Positions 16,498 to 25,235 of a stretch of 64,000 bases of DNA are shown here, one piece after another (position 1 is the first letter of the stretch; the number at the start of each line of letters is the position of its first letter). The notes below the pieces were generated by a model, which was not told the DNA's origin, made no database searches, and saw only the letters and a list, made by a program, of their open reading frames with translations. The position numbers and the translations under genes are program-made. This DNA is from Rhodospirillales bacterium (GTDB taxonomy: Bacteria > Pseudomonadota > Alphaproteobacteria > Acetobacterales > Acetobacteraceae). The stretch lies in the NCBI GenBank assembly GCA_025352565.1, contig JANXTF010000031.1, positions 33,659 to 97,658 on the forward strand. The letters run 5' to 3'.

Positions 16498-17643
16498 TCA
16501 ATGAGATTCGTGCGTCCGACCATGCGGAATTACCGCGATTGTCATATCGGCCACGGCGGGGGGACGGTGGCGCTCCAGATAGCGCGCGTAGCCGAGCATG
16601 GCGCCTATTCCCACCGCGTTGACGGCGAGTTCCAGCTGCCATGACACGCCATAGGTGCGGAACACGAGCCGGCCAACCAAAGCCAGGACGGTGCCGAGAG
16701 CAAACACCTCCAGCGAATGCTTGCCGCAGGCCTCGACGGCGCGCACCCAGGGATGGCGGAGCAGCCGGACGAGCAGCCTCGAGGTCAGCGCGACGTAGAT
16801 CAGGGCAAGGATGTGAGCCACGCGGAGCAGGGCCAGATTGCTCTTGTCGGGCACGTCCATGTGTAACAGCGACAGGTCCGCCAGCCCCCAGTCCTTCCAG
16901 GCGAAGGTCTGCAGGAACGCGAACAGCAGGAAGGCCCAGGCGATGGCGCGCACCCATGCGATGTTGGGCAGGGTTCCGCCGCAGCGACGGATCAGCACGG
17001 CCATGGCGGCGCCGATGACGAACACGAACTGCCAGGCGAACGGGTTGAAGAACCAGCCCATGCCGTTGAGGCCGTTGGTGAGGTTGAAGCTGTCGTCGAG
17101 GTTGGGCGCCGCCCACAGCAGCGCCGACAGGAACAGCGCGCCCCAGGGCGTCACGCGCATCACCGCGTAGATGAGCGGGAACATCAGCAGGAGCACGATG
17201 TAGAGCGGCAGGATGTCGAGATAGATCGGCAGGTAGCTGAGCGCCACGCCGCGCCTGATTCCGGTGAAGCCCTGCCCCAGCAGCGGCGCCATCGCGTTGG
17301 GCTCCATCCGGAAATGGCGCCACCAGACGAACACCAGCCCGAGGGTGACCAGCAGCAGGACCACCTGGACCACGTAGATGCGGAAGCACCGCCCGAGCAC
17401 GCGCCAGATCCCGGCGCGAACGCCGTCACGCGCGAAGGTCCCGCCATAGGCGAGCATGGAGGCGAAGCCGGCGAGCAGCACGAACAGTTCGGCGGCGTCG
17501 GAGAAACCGAAATTGCGCAGCGTGAAGCGGCCCAGCACGTTGGCCGGGACATGGTCGATCAGGATGGTGAGCAGGGCGAAACCGCGCAGCAGATCGACCC
17601 GGCGCTCCCGTGCCATCCTGGAATGCGCCCCCTGATTGGCCAT
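16498..17643 (-). CDS. OpgC-family membrane acyltransferase
   Basis: 381 aa polytopic inner-membrane protein with about ten hydrophobic segments. The OpgC hallmark N-terminus RRVDLLRGFALLTILIDHVP is present, followed by FSDAAELFVLLAGF, and a conserved CGKHSLEVFALGTVL helix near the C-terminus. Family role: succinylation or other acyl modification of periplasmic glucans, or of surface polysaccharides. No glucan synthase (opgGH) is in the window. ATG 17643 follows GGGGA. The SGNH hydrolase gene lies directly downstream. Confidence 0.88.
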   Translation of the reverse strand: MANQGAHSRMARERRVDLLRGFALLTILIDHVPANVLGRFTLRNFGFSDAAELFVLLAGFASMLAYGGTFARDGVRAGIWRVLGRCFRIYVVQVVLLLVTLGLVFVWWRHFRMEPNAMAPLLGQGFTGIRRGVALSYLPIYLDILPLYIVLLLMFPLIYAVMRVTPWGALFLSALLWAAPNLDDSFNLTNGLNGMGWFFNPFAWQFVFVIGAAMAVLIRRCGGTLPNIAWVRAIAWAFLLFAFLQTFAWKDWGLADLSLLHMDVPDKSNLALLRVAHILALIYVALTSRLLVRLLRHPWVRAVEACGKHSLEVFALGTVLALVGRLVFRTYGVSWQLELAVNAVGIGAMLGYARYLERHRPPAVADMTIAVIPHGRTHESH

Positions 17644-17668
17644 GTGATCCCCGCGACGGCTTGTTCGC

Positions 17669-18352
17669 TTATCTGGGTACGGCGCCGCGCAGCACCAGCC
17701 CTGGCAGCTGGTCCGGCCGCTCGGCGATGGCGTCCGCCCCGGCCGCATTCAGCTCGGCGATGCCGCCATAGCCCCAGGCGACGCCGATGCCGCGCAGCCG
17801 GTTGGCGTGGGCGCCGACGATGTCGTGCCGGCGGTCGCCGACCATGATAGCCGAGGGTGGGGCCTCGCGCGCCAGGATATGGGCGATGAGTTCGGGCTTG
17901 TGGTCGAGCACGCCATCGTCCTCGGAGCCGTAGAGGGCGCGGAACAGGGGCGTCAGGCCAAAATGCGCGACGATGCGGATGGCGAAGCGGGTGCGCTTGG
18001 CGGTGGCCAGTACGAGGTCGTGTCCCTCGTCGCGCATCTGGTGCAGGGCATCCGCGATGCCGGGGTAGAGGGCATTCTGGTACAGGCCGGTCTCGCCGTA
18101 GTGGCGGCGGTATTCGGCGACCGCGAGGGCGCCGCGCGTGTCGTCGTAATGGGCGAGAACGCGGTCCACCACGTCCTCGAGCGGCGGGCCGATGACCCAG
18201 GTGAGGTCCTGCGCCGGGTCGGGCTCATGGCCGAGCGCGCGGATGGCGTGGTGGATGCTGCCGACGATGCCGGGGCGGCTGTCGGTGAGCGTGCCGTCGA
18301 GGTCGAGCAGGACACACGGGCGACTGAGGGGGCGGTTGCGGGGGGGGCTCAT
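17669..18352 (-). CDS. HAD-family hydrolase (phosphoglycolate phosphatase-like)
   Basis: 227 aa. HAD motif I is CVLLDLDGTLTDS with the Asp nucleophile and the Asp acid/base; motif II is the Thr in LVLATAKRTR; motif III/IV is the Lys in HKPELI and the Asp pair in MVGDRRHDIVGA. The helical cap after motif I fits the Gph/PGMB subgroup. It is the last gene of the lipid A operon; its ATG overlaps the TGA of the acyltransferase gene by four bases, so it is likely translationally coupled. A role in glycan or lipid A precursor metabolism is inference from position only. Confidence 0.87.
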   Translation of the reverse strand: MSPPRNRPLSRPCVLLDLDGTLTDSRPGIVGSIHHAIRALGHEPDPAQDLTWVIGPPLEDVVDRVLAHYDDTRGALAVAEYRRHYGETGLYQNALYPGIADALHQMRDEGHDLVLATAKRTRFAIRIVAHFGLTPLFRALYGSEDDGVLDHKPELIAHILAREAPPSAIMVGDRRHDIVGAHANRLRGIGVAWGYGGIAELNAAGADAIAERPDQLPGLVLRGAVPR

Positions 18353-19212
18353 GGAGATTCCTGGGGCCAGCGGCGATGGAGCCAGAGCCAGCCTTCGGGC
18401 CAATCGGCGATCCAGCGTTCGAGGGTCTGGTTGAGGGCGAGCGTGACGGCGGCGATGTCGGCGTGGCGGTCGCCGGTATCGGGCAGGTCGAGCGGCGGCT
18501 CGATCATTACGCGGAAGCGGGCCGGGCCTTCGCGGCGGACAACGGCGGGGATGAGCGGGCAGCGGAAGCGCAACGCGTAGGCCGCGGCGGAAGCGGCGGT
18601 CATGGCCGGGCGGCCGAAGAACGGCACGGCGATGCCGTCGTTCAGCTTCTGGTCCATCAGCAGGCCCAGCCTGCCGCCGCGCGACAGGTGGCCGAAGGCG
18701 GCGCGGGCACCCTTGGCGCCTTTGGGAAAATGGGTCGTGTTGCCGCCGCGGATTTCGGCGATCAGCGCATCCACGTACGGATTCTTGGCGGCGCGATAGA
18801 CGATGGAAAGCGGCACGCCCTGCGCGGCGGCGGCGAAGGGGAGGAGTTCCCAGTTGCCGATATGGCCGGTGAAGAAGATCGCCGGGCCGCCTTGGGCGCG
18901 GAGTCGTTCGATGCGGCCCTGGTCGTCGAGATGCCAGTCCAGGCGCGCGAGGTGCGGCATCTCGGCGACGGTGCGGCCGAGATTGTCCCACACGCCGCGA
19001 ACGATGCGGCGGCGCGCCGCATGATCGAGATGCGGCATGGCGCGGCGAAGATTGTCGTGGGCGACGCGCGAGACGGGCAGCAGGGGGCCGATGGCGCGGG
19101 CGATGCCGCCGCCGAGGTTCGAGGCCGCGACCGGCCCCAGGCGGCGCAGCAGGCCCAGCACCGCGCGGATGATGGCCGCCTCGACGCGATCCAGCAGGTT
19201 CCGCGCCGTCAC
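18349..19212 (-). CDS. Lipid A biosynthesis lauroyl/myristoyl acyltransferase (LpxL/HtrB family)
   Basis: 287 aa membrane-associated acyltransferase. It carries the catalytic HX4E motif in FFTGHIGNWELLP, RAAKNPYVDALI, and the FPKGAKG / LLMDQKLNDG block typical of HtrB. It would add a secondary acyl chain to Kdo-lipid A from acyl-ACP. The start is GTG at 19212, overlapping the lpxK stop by four bases; its TGA overlaps the next ATG. Gene order waaA-lpxK-lpxL supports the assignment. Which acyl chain it uses cannot be told. Confidence 0.9.
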   Translation of the reverse strand: MTARNLLDRVEAAIIRAVLGLLRRLGPVAASNLGGGIARAIGPLLPVSRVAHDNLRRAMPHLDHAARRRIVRGVWDNLGRTVAEMPHLARLDWHLDDQGRIERLRAQGGPAIFFTGHIGNWELLPFAAAAQGVPLSIVYRAAKNPYVDALIAEIRGGNTTHFPKGAKGARAAFGHLSRGGRLGLLMDQKLNDGIAVPFFGRPAMTAASAAAYALRFRCPLIPAVVRREGPARFRVMIEPPLDLPDTGDRHADIAAVTLALNQTLERWIADWPEGWLWLHRRWPQESP

Positions 19213-20165
19213 GGCACCCACACGCGCAACAGGGCCTCGATCTCGTCGGGTGCCTCCCACTGAAGGCGCACGCCGACCGGCCGCACACGGGCGGCGAAAG
19301 CGGCGGGGAGGCGGACATGGTCCTTGGGGGTGGTGACGAAAGCGCCGCCATCCGCCGTCAGGCGGGCGATGTCGGACGCGGTGTAGGGATGGTGGTCCGG
19401 GAAGGGCGTGGCGGCGGTAAGGGTGGCGCCGGCCTCGCGCAGGGAGGCGAAGAACTTCTCCGGACGGCCGATGCCGGCGAAGGCGTGGACGGGGCCGCTG
19501 GCCGGGTCGAAATCGGAGCGCAAGGTGGCGCGCAGGATCGGCAGACCTGGCAACGCGCGGGCGGCGTCCCGCGCGTCCGGGCCGATCATTACGCCAGCGC
19601 GGCAGCGGGCGGCGGCGGCGGCGGCGGGCTCGCGCAGCGGGCCGGCGGGGAGCACCCGGGCATTGCCGAAGCCGGCCTGACCGTCGATCACCAGCAGGCC
19701 GCAATCCTGCTGGAGCGTGGGGTTCTGCAGGCCGTCATCCATGACGAGGGCCTGGGCGCCGTCCGCGATGGCGGCCCGCGCGGACCGGGCGCGGTCGGCG
19801 CCGACATAGGTGGGGGCGAGGCGGGCGAGCAGGACGGCCTCGTCGCCGATCTCGGCGGCGGAATGCCTCGGCGTCACGCGCAGGGCGCGGTGGCGCCGGC
19901 CGCCATGGCCGCGCGTGAGGAACGCCACCGCCACGCCGCGCGCCTGCAACCGGGCGCCGAGGTCGAGCGCCAGCGTGGTCTTGCCCGAGCCGCCGACCGA
20001 GGCGTTGCCGCAGCAGATCACCGGCACCGGCGCGCGCCAGCCCGGCCGCGCCACGCGCCGCGCGGTGCTGGCCGCGACCAGCCCCGAGAACGGCGCCAGC
20101 AGGCGCGGCCAGGGTCCGTGCCCATGTTGCCAAAAGGCGGGCTGCCAAAAGGTGGGCGGGCGCAT
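19209..20165 (-). CDS. lpxK: Tetraacyldisaccharide 4'-kinase
   Basis: 318 aa inner-membrane-associated kinase that phosphorylates the 4' position of the lipid A disaccharide. Seen: N-terminal membrane helix region LLAPFSGLVAAS, P-loop GNASVGGSGKTT, LTRGHGGR, the MDDGLQNP motif with the catalytic Asp, the AFAGIGRPEKFF and FPDHHPYT motifs, and TTPKDHVRLP. All are family hallmarks. The ATG at 20165 overlaps the waaA stop by four bases (ATGA), so coupled translation is likely. Confidence 0.96.
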   Translation of the reverse strand: MRPPTFWQPAFWQHGHGPWPRLLAPFSGLVAASTARRVARPGWRAPVPVICCGNASVGGSGKTTLALDLGARLQARGVAVAFLTRGHGGRRHRALRVTPRHSAAEIGDEAVLLARLAPTYVGADRARSARAAIADGAQALVMDDGLQNPTLQQDCGLLVIDGQAGFGNARVLPAGPLREPAAAAAARCRAGVMIGPDARDAARALPGLPILRATLRSDFDPASGPVHAFAGIGRPEKFFASLREAGATLTAATPFPDHHPYTASDIARLTADGGAFVTTPKDHVRLPAAFAARVRPVGVRLQWEAPDEIEALLRVWVP

Positions 20166-21421
20166 CAGGCCATGCCGAGCAGCAGGCGGGCGACCTGTTC
20201 GGGCAGTTCCGCCGCGCGGTCGGCGACCGCGATGCCTGACCGGGAGGCGCGTTGGCGGCGGGCCGGGTCGCGCAGCATCCGGGCGCACCAGTCGGCGAGG
20301 TCGGCGGCGGTGGCCACCACGTCCAGCGCGCCGGCCGCACGGAGCAGGGCGACGGCCTGGCGCTGGTTTTCGGTGTGCGGGCCGATGGCGGTGGCGCAAC
20401 CGAGACGGGCGGCCTCCAGCGGGTTCTGGCCGCCCATCGGCACCAGGCTGCCGCCGATGAAGGCGTGGCCGACGAGGCGGTAATACAGGCCGAGTTCGCC
20501 GAGCGTGTCGCCAATCCAGATGGCGGTTGCGGCCGAGGGGTCCTGCCCGGCCGCCCGGCGGCTCGCGGGCGCGAGGCGCTGGATTTCCGCGCCGCGCTGC
20601 GGGTGGCGGGGCACGATGATGGTGAGCAGGGTGGAGAATTCGGCGAGCAGCGCGGCGTGCGCGGCCAGCACGGCGGGTTCCTCGCCGGGATGGGTGCAGG
20701 CGGCGAGCCAGACCGGGCGGTCGCCGATCAGCGCGCGGAGGCGGGCCAGTTCGGCCGCATCCACCGGCAACGGAGGTGCGGCGAATTTCAGGTTTCCCAC
20801 CGGCGACACCCGGGCGACGCCAAGCACGCGCAAACGCGCGGCGTCGGCGTCGGACTGCGCCTGGGCGTGGCGGAAGCCGGCGAACAGGGTGCGCCCGGTG
20901 GCGCCCAGCCGGCGCCACCGGGCGAAGCTGGTGGCCGACAGGCGGGCATTGACCAGCATCGTGGGAATGCCCCGCACTGCGCAGGCGGCCAGCAGGTTGG
21001 GCCAGATCTCGCTCTCCACGAAGGCCGCCGCGTCGGGCCGCCAATGGTCGAGGAACCGAGCGACCCAGGCGGGCACGTCCCACGGCGCGAAACGGTGCAG
21101 CACGCGGGCATCGAGGCCCATGGGTGCCAGCCGCGCCGCCAGCAACGCCGCCGCGTTCACCGTGCCGGTTGTCAGCAGCACATGGGTCTCGCCGGACAGG
21201 CGGCCGATGGCGGCGAGCACCGGCAGGATCGAGGTGGTCTCCCCCACGCTCGCCGCATGCAGCCAGAGCAGTTTCCCGGGCGGGCGCTCGGCGGTCTCGA
21301 TGCCGCGCCGTTCGGGCAGCCGCGCGGCGCATTCGTGGCCGCTGCCGACGCGGCGGCGGAGCCACAGGCGCAGCACCGGCGCGGCCAGCGTGGCGGCTGC
21401 GGCATAGGCGCGGAACAGCAT
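20165..21421 (-). CDS. waaA: 3-deoxy-D-manno-octulosonic acid transferase
   Basis: 418 aa GT30 glycosyltransferase that moves Kdo from CMP-Kdo to lipid IVA on the inner face of the cytoplasmic membrane. Seen: N-terminal membrane anchor, KLLWLHAASVGET with the catalytic Glu, LLTTGTVNAA, FVESEIWPNLL, NARLSATSF, the TSVGNLKF-like SPVGNLKF, THPGEE, and the C-terminal GGSLVPMGGQNPLEAARLG donor site. Start and stop both overlap neighbouring genes in ATGA junctions. Whether it is mono- or bifunctional cannot be decided. Confidence 0.96.
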   Translation of the reverse strand: MLFRAYAAAATLAAPVLRLWLRRRVGSGHECAARLPERRGIETAERPPGKLLWLHAASVGETTSILPVLAAIGRLSGETHVLLTTGTVNAAALLAARLAPMGLDARVLHRFAPWDVPAWVARFLDHWRPDAAAFVESEIWPNLLAACAVRGIPTMLVNARLSATSFARWRRLGATGRTLFAGFRHAQAQSDADAARLRVLGVARVSPVGNLKFAAPPLPVDAAELARLRALIGDRPVWLAACTHPGEEPAVLAAHAALLAEFSTLLTIIVPRHPQRGAEIQRLAPASRRAAGQDPSAATAIWIGDTLGELGLYYRLVGHAFIGGSLVPMGGQNPLEAARLGCATAIGPHTENQRQAVALLRAAGALDVVATAADLADWCARMLRDPARRQRASRSGIAVADRAAELPEQVARLLLGMA

Positions 21422-22098
21422 CAGGCGCAGATCCGGTCGGCCAGGTCGGCGGCTTCGTCGAGCGCCGCCGCGATGGCGGGCAGCGCCGCCTCGGCGTCCG
21501 GCCCCACCGCGATGGCGGGCAGGCACACCAGCGCGCCGCGTCCCCAGGGCAGCGGCAGCACCATGCGGTCCCAGCTTCGCAGCACATGGCGCCGCGTCGT
21601 CTGGGCGGCGCAAGGCAGCACCGCCACGCCGGAGACGGCGGCGAGCCGGGCCACGCCTTGCGCCGCCACGCGGCGCGGGCCGCGCGGGCCATCGGGGGTG
21701 ATGACGACATGCCCGCCCGCTGCGAGCACCGACAGCATGGCGCGCATCCCGGCCGAACCGCCGCGCTCCACACCGTTGCGGCGGGAGGAGCCATGCACGG
21801 GGCATAGGCCGAACCGCCGCACGATGTCGCCGATGAAACGGCCGTCGCGGTGGCGGCTGACCAGGACATGCGCGCGCATGTCCGTGCCTCGGCGACGCGC
21901 GTCGAGCCACAAGGCGGGCATCAGCGGCAGGCGCTCATGCCAGAACGCGGCGATCAACGGGGTGTCGGCGCAGGCGGCGAGGTGTTCCTCGCCATGCAGG
22001 GTCCATCGCGTGGAGCGCAAGGCGAACGCCAGATAGCGCCCGACCACGGCCGCGAGCAACGCCTGCGTGCCAGGTTTCGTCAGCAGGCGTTTGAGCAT
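21421..22098 (-). CDS. DUF374 lysophospholipid acyltransferase-like protein
   Basis: 225 aa, first gene of the overlapping lipid A operon. DUF374 features: IAAFWHERLPLMP with the HX4 region, VSRHRDGRFIGDIVRRFG, HGSSRRNGVERGG, and VVITPDGPRGPRRVA. The family is related to PlsC/LPLAT acyltransferases and is often beside waaA in alphaproteobacteria, so a role in lipid A or phospholipid acylation is probable. It starts at ATG 22098; its TGA overlaps the waaA ATG. Confidence 0.88.
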   Translation of the reverse strand: MLKRLLTKPGTQALLAAVVGRYLAFALRSTRWTLHGEEHLAACADTPLIAAFWHERLPLMPALWLDARRRGTDMRAHVLVSRHRDGRFIGDIVRRFGLCPVHGSSRRNGVERGGSAGMRAMLSVLAAGGHVVITPDGPRGPRRVAAQGVARLAAVSGVAVLPCAAQTTRRHVLRSWDRMVLPLPWGRGALVCLPAIAVGPDAEAALPAIAAALDEAADLADRICA

Positions 22099-22347
22099 GG
22101 CGTCGCGCAGTGCATGAGACGCGCGGGTAGCATGGGGGATGCGGTGTGTCGATGAAGCGCGAGGTCCGGCGGCGGTCAGGTCGAAGGCCGGTCAGTTCGA
22201 AGGTTTGGTCGGCTCGTGCTTCATGCCTGTTACATACCGATAAGCGGGTATTCGCATGACTTCGATGCAATCGGGATTTGCCTGAAGCCGCGAGCCGAGC
22301 CAAAAATCGAACACGGGCCAATTCAGTCCGGGCCATATCAGCCAGGG

Positions 22348-23415
22348 ATGCGTGACGTGACAGGTCGAATTCTCGCCGCGCGAAAGTGGCTCGTCGCCGC
22401 ATTGGGACAATCGGCTCCCCACCCCAATGCTCGCCCTCCCTGGGAGCGGCCCCCCTGGGAGCGGCCGTACGATCCGTTGGCCGACGCGGATGACATCTTC
22501 TATTGTTTCCGCCTGTTGCTGGGGCGTTCCCCAAATCCCGAGGAGTGGCGCGGTCACGCCTCGCGCGTCGGCGAAAAACTGGACAGCGTCGTCGCCAGCT
22601 ATGCCGGCAGCCTGGAATTCTCCCGGCGCGGCCTGACGGCGCAGGACCACATGGGCGGCATCACGCTCGCGGAACTGCCTGGCTTCCGCATCTACGTCGC
22701 AGCCGACGACGCGGCGGTCGGCCGTCATGTGCGCGACGACAACTACGAGCGCGACGTCACCGCCGTGTTCCGTCGGCTGCTCGCGCCGGGCATGGGCGTG
22801 CTCGATATCGGTGCCAACATCGGATATTTCGCCATGCTTTCGGCCTCCCTGGTGGGCGGGGCAGGCCACGTGCTCGCGATCGAGCCGAATCCGCGCAACG
22901 CCCGGATGCTCGAGGCGAGCCGGCGTGCGAACGGCTTCACCCAGGTCACGCTGTCGCAGACCGCCGCGGGTCCGAACACCGGCCTCCTCGTGCTGCACCG
23001 TTCGCACTCGAACGGCACCACCTCCACGCTACCCGAGGGCGTCGCGGTCCTGCTGGACGCGGAAACGGTGCCATGCGTGCGCCCTGACGCGCTGGTGTCG
23101 CCCGACCGTCGGATCGACCTCATCAAGGTGGATGTGGAGGGCGCCGAGTATCAGGCGCTGCTCGGGTGCGCCGGCATCATCGCGCGCGACCGGCCGACCA
23201 TCATCAGCGAATTCAGTCCCGATCTGATGGAGGGCATTTCCGGGATCGACGGGCGCGGGTATTTGAAATGGCTGACCGGGCTCGGCTATGAACTGAGCGT
23301 CGTGGAGCCAGATGGCTCGCTGCATGTGGCGCGCAACACGGAGGATGTCATGGCTGCCTACCAACAGCGTGGAACGGATCACATCGATATCGTGGCCCAG
23401 CCAGGCCAACCATGA
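22348..23415 (+). CDS. FkbM-family SAM-dependent methyltransferase
   Basis: 355 aa. The N-terminal 110 residues include an odd duplicated PPWERPPWERP segment and a DADDIFYCFRLLLGRSPNPEEW motif, a short domain often fused to glycosyl- or methyltransferases. The methyltransferase domain has motif I VLDIGANIGYFAM, the acidic AIEPNPRN, and the FkbM signature IKVDVEGAEYQAL. FkbM enzymes O-methylate sugars or polyketides. ATG 22348 is used; the frame is open to 22216 and the start is uncertain because no good Shine-Dalgarno precedes it. It is translationally linked to the next gene (ATGA). Confidence 0.85.
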   Translation: MRDVTGRILAARKWLVAALGQSAPHPNARPPWERPPWERPYDPLADADDIFYCFRLLLGRSPNPEEWRGHASRVGEKLDSVVASYAGSLEFSRRGLTAQDHMGGITLAELPGFRIYVAADDAAVGRHVRDDNYERDVTAVFRRLLAPGMGVLDIGANIGYFAMLSASLVGGAGHVLAIEPNPRNARMLEASRRANGFTQVTLSQTAAGPNTGLLVLHRSHSNGTTSTLPEGVAVLLDAETVPCVRPDALVSPDRRIDLIKVDVEGAEYQALLGCAGIIARDRPTIISEFSPDLMEGISGIDGRGYLKWLTGLGYELSVVEPDGSLHVARNTEDVMAAYQQRGTDHIDIVAQPGQP

Positions 23416-23750
23416 CGCGGCGCGAGGCAGCATCGCTTGTCCTGCTCGGCGCGCTGGCGGCGCCCCTATCGAATGCGGCCGCGGCACCCTCGATGTGCGG
23501 GAGGCCGGAGGTGGCCGAACTTGTCCAGCAACATTATAGCCGGCAGACCGCCCATCTGGCGCTGATCGCGAACACCGCCATCGAAGTGGAGACATCCGGA
23601 AATCGCGCGCTCTGCGCCGTGTCCGTGCGAGTCACGCTGTTCAATCTTCTGGCGGGCAGGCCCTATCCGGAAACCATCGTACAGACGCGTTACTTCGAAA
23701 TCGAGTCCATCGGCGGCGGGCTGAGGGTCACTTTCGGAGCCGCGTCGTAA
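23412..23750 (+). CDS. Small exported protein of unknown function
   Basis: 112 aa. An arginine-containing signal peptide (MTRREAASLVLLGALAAP...) ends near AAAA, and a short mature domain has two cysteines (SMCGRPEV and ALCAVSV) that could form a disulfide. The ATG overlaps the FkbM methyltransferase stop by four bases, so the two are co-translated. I do not recognise a family. Codon use is like the neighbours. Confidence 0.6.
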   Translation: MTRREAASLVLLGALAAPLSNAAAAPSMCGRPEVAELVQQHYSRQTAHLALIANTAIEVETSGNRALCAVSVRVTLFNLLAGRPYPETIVQTRYFEIESIGGGLRVTFGAAS

Positions 23751-23882
23751 CGCCTGCCACGCGGCGGAGCCGACGCCGCGTTCTGCCCGAAGCCGCCATG
23801 CCGGACAGATGCGCCCATGTCTGGTAGCGCGGCGAGGCGGGCAGCGTGCCGTCCTGGATCAGCCGCCGCCAGACGCCGCAGG

Positions 23883-23902
23883 CTGACTAACTGACTGACT
23901 GA
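23883..23902. repeat. CTGA tetranucleotide repeat
   Basis: Five near-perfect CTGA units (one is CTAA) run head to tail. They lie about 100 bp before the CoA-transferase gene, just upstream of a TTGACA box. Simple repeats of this kind can change length by slippage. Confidence 0.8.
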
Positions 23903-23909
23903 CTTCGGG

Positions 23910-23961
23910 TTGACAGCATCCCTCAAGCGATCAAACTGGCTTAAAGACAATAAAAAGCCAG
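23910..23961 (+). promoter_or_regulatory. Candidate promoter and inverted repeat before the CoA-transferase operon
   Basis: TTGACA at 23910-23915 is a consensus -35 box; a clear -10 is not present at the expected distance. Downstream, CTGGCTT (23936-23942) and AAGCCAG (23955-23961) form a perfect seven-base inverted repeat with an A-rich 12-base spacer. This could be an operator for a regulator or a leader hairpin. The A-rich spacer stands out in this GC-rich sequence. Confidence 0.4.
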
Positions 23962-23986
23962 CATGGCTGCAGTTCAGGGGCGACGG

Positions 23987-25234
23987 ATGGCTGGGAAAGA
24001 GACTATCGGACCACTTTCCGGACTCCGGGTGCTGGACCTCAGCCGCGTTCTGGCGGGACCGTTTTGCTCGATGATCCTGGGGGATCTCGGCGCCGAAATC
24101 ATCAAGGTCGAGGACCCCTCGGGGGGCGATCAAACACGCACCATCCCGCCCTTCGTCAATGGCGTCAGCCATTATTTTCTGGCCATCAACCGCAACAAGA
24201 AATCGATTGCGGTCGACACGAGATTGCCGGAGGGCCGCGAGGTGATCCTCGATCTGGTACGGCAATCCGATGTCGTGCTGGAGAATTTCCGGCCCGGCGT
24301 GATGGACCGCCTGGGGCTTTCGTTTGAGGTGTTGCGTGCCTTGAAGCCCGATCTGGTGGTCTGCTCGATCAGCGGTTTTGGGCAAACTGGCAAAATGAGC
24401 AACCTGCCGTCGTTCGACCTGATCACCCAGGCGATGAGCGGCGTCATGAGCATCAACGGCGAGCCTGACGGGCCGCCCACCAAGCTCGGCCTCCCTATGG
24501 GCGATATCGGCGGCGGATTGTGGGCCGCGATCGGCGTGCTCGCCGCGCTCCAGGCGCGCAGCCGCTCCGGCGTCGGCGCGCATATCGATCTCAGCCTGCT
24601 CGACGGGCTGGTCGGCCTGATGGGGTATCTGGCGGAGATCTATCTCGTCACCGGTGAGAACCCCGCACGGGTCGGCAGCGCGCATCACAGCGTGGTTCCG
24701 TACGGCCGTTATCCGGTCAAGGATGGCCATATCGTTCTCGCGTTGCATGTCGGCACGTTCTGGCGAAAGTTCTGCGGTGCCATCGGCCGATCCGACCTCG
24801 CCGATAATCCGAAATACCGCACCACGTCGGACCGGCGGGATAATCGCGATGAGCTGGAGGCCATCGTCATCGAGCTCCTGCAAACGCGCACCGCCGAGGA
24901 ATGGCATGTGGTGCTGCATGACGCCGACGTGCCGCACGGAACCGTCAATACCGTCGGCGAGGCGCTGGAGCAGGATGTCATTGCGGAACGCGGATTGGTG
25001 CAAACCTACCAACATCCGGTCGCCGGCCCCACCAAGGTGGTGGGCTCCCCGTTGCGCTTCACCGGGCAGTACGAAGCGGGTCCGATGGCGGCGGCGCCGC
25101 TGCTCGGCGAGCACACCGAAGAAATTCTGACCGGGCTGCTCGGCTACGACGCGGATCGCATCCGCGCCTTGCGCGCGGCAAAGGCCATTCGTCTGGCCGT
25201 CGATAGCGGCTTTCCCATTCCAAAGGAAAATTGA
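23987..25234 (+). CDS. CaiB/BaiF-type (class III) CoA-transferase
   Basis: About 415 aa. Seen: LDLSRVLAGPFCSMILGDLGAEIIKVE at the N-terminus (shown only in part: RVLAGPFCSMILGDLGAE), NRNKKSIAVD, FRPGVMDRLGL, and the catalytic aspartate in GLPMGDIGGGLWA. It transfers CoA from an acyl-CoA donor to a carboxylic acid through an Asp-linked mixed anhydride (family knowledge). ATG 23987 has AGGGG six bases before it; an upstream in-frame ATG at 23963 lacks a ribosome site. First gene of an operon with a MaoC-like hydratase, a TRAP transporter and a second CoA-transferase, so it probably activates the imported acid. Confidence 0.9.
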   Translation: MAGKETIGPLSGLRVLDLSRVLAGPFCSMILGDLGAEIIKVEDPSGGDQTRTIPPFVNGVSHYFLAINRNKKSIAVDTRLPEGREVILDLVRQSDVVLENFRPGVMDRLGLSFEVLRALKPDLVVCSISGFGQTGKMSNLPSFDLITQAMSGVMSINGEPDGPPTKLGLPMGDIGGGLWAAIGVLAALQARSRSGVGAHIDLSLLDGLVGLMGYLAEIYLVTGENPARVGSAHHSVVPYGRYPVKDGHIVLALHVGTFWRKFCGAIGRSDLADNPKYRTTSDRRDNRDELEAIVIELLQTRTAEEWHVVLHDADVPHGTVNTVGEALEQDVIAERGLVQTYQHPVAGPTKVVGSPLRFTGQYEAGPMAAAPLLGEHTEEILTGLLGYDADRIRALRAAKAIRLAVDSGFPIPKEN

Positions 25235-25235
25235 C

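Noticed and set aside
23751..23880. Possible coding remnant between the small exported protein and the CTGA repeat
   Set aside because: Minus-strand frames here look faintly protein-like but no family motif could be recognised.
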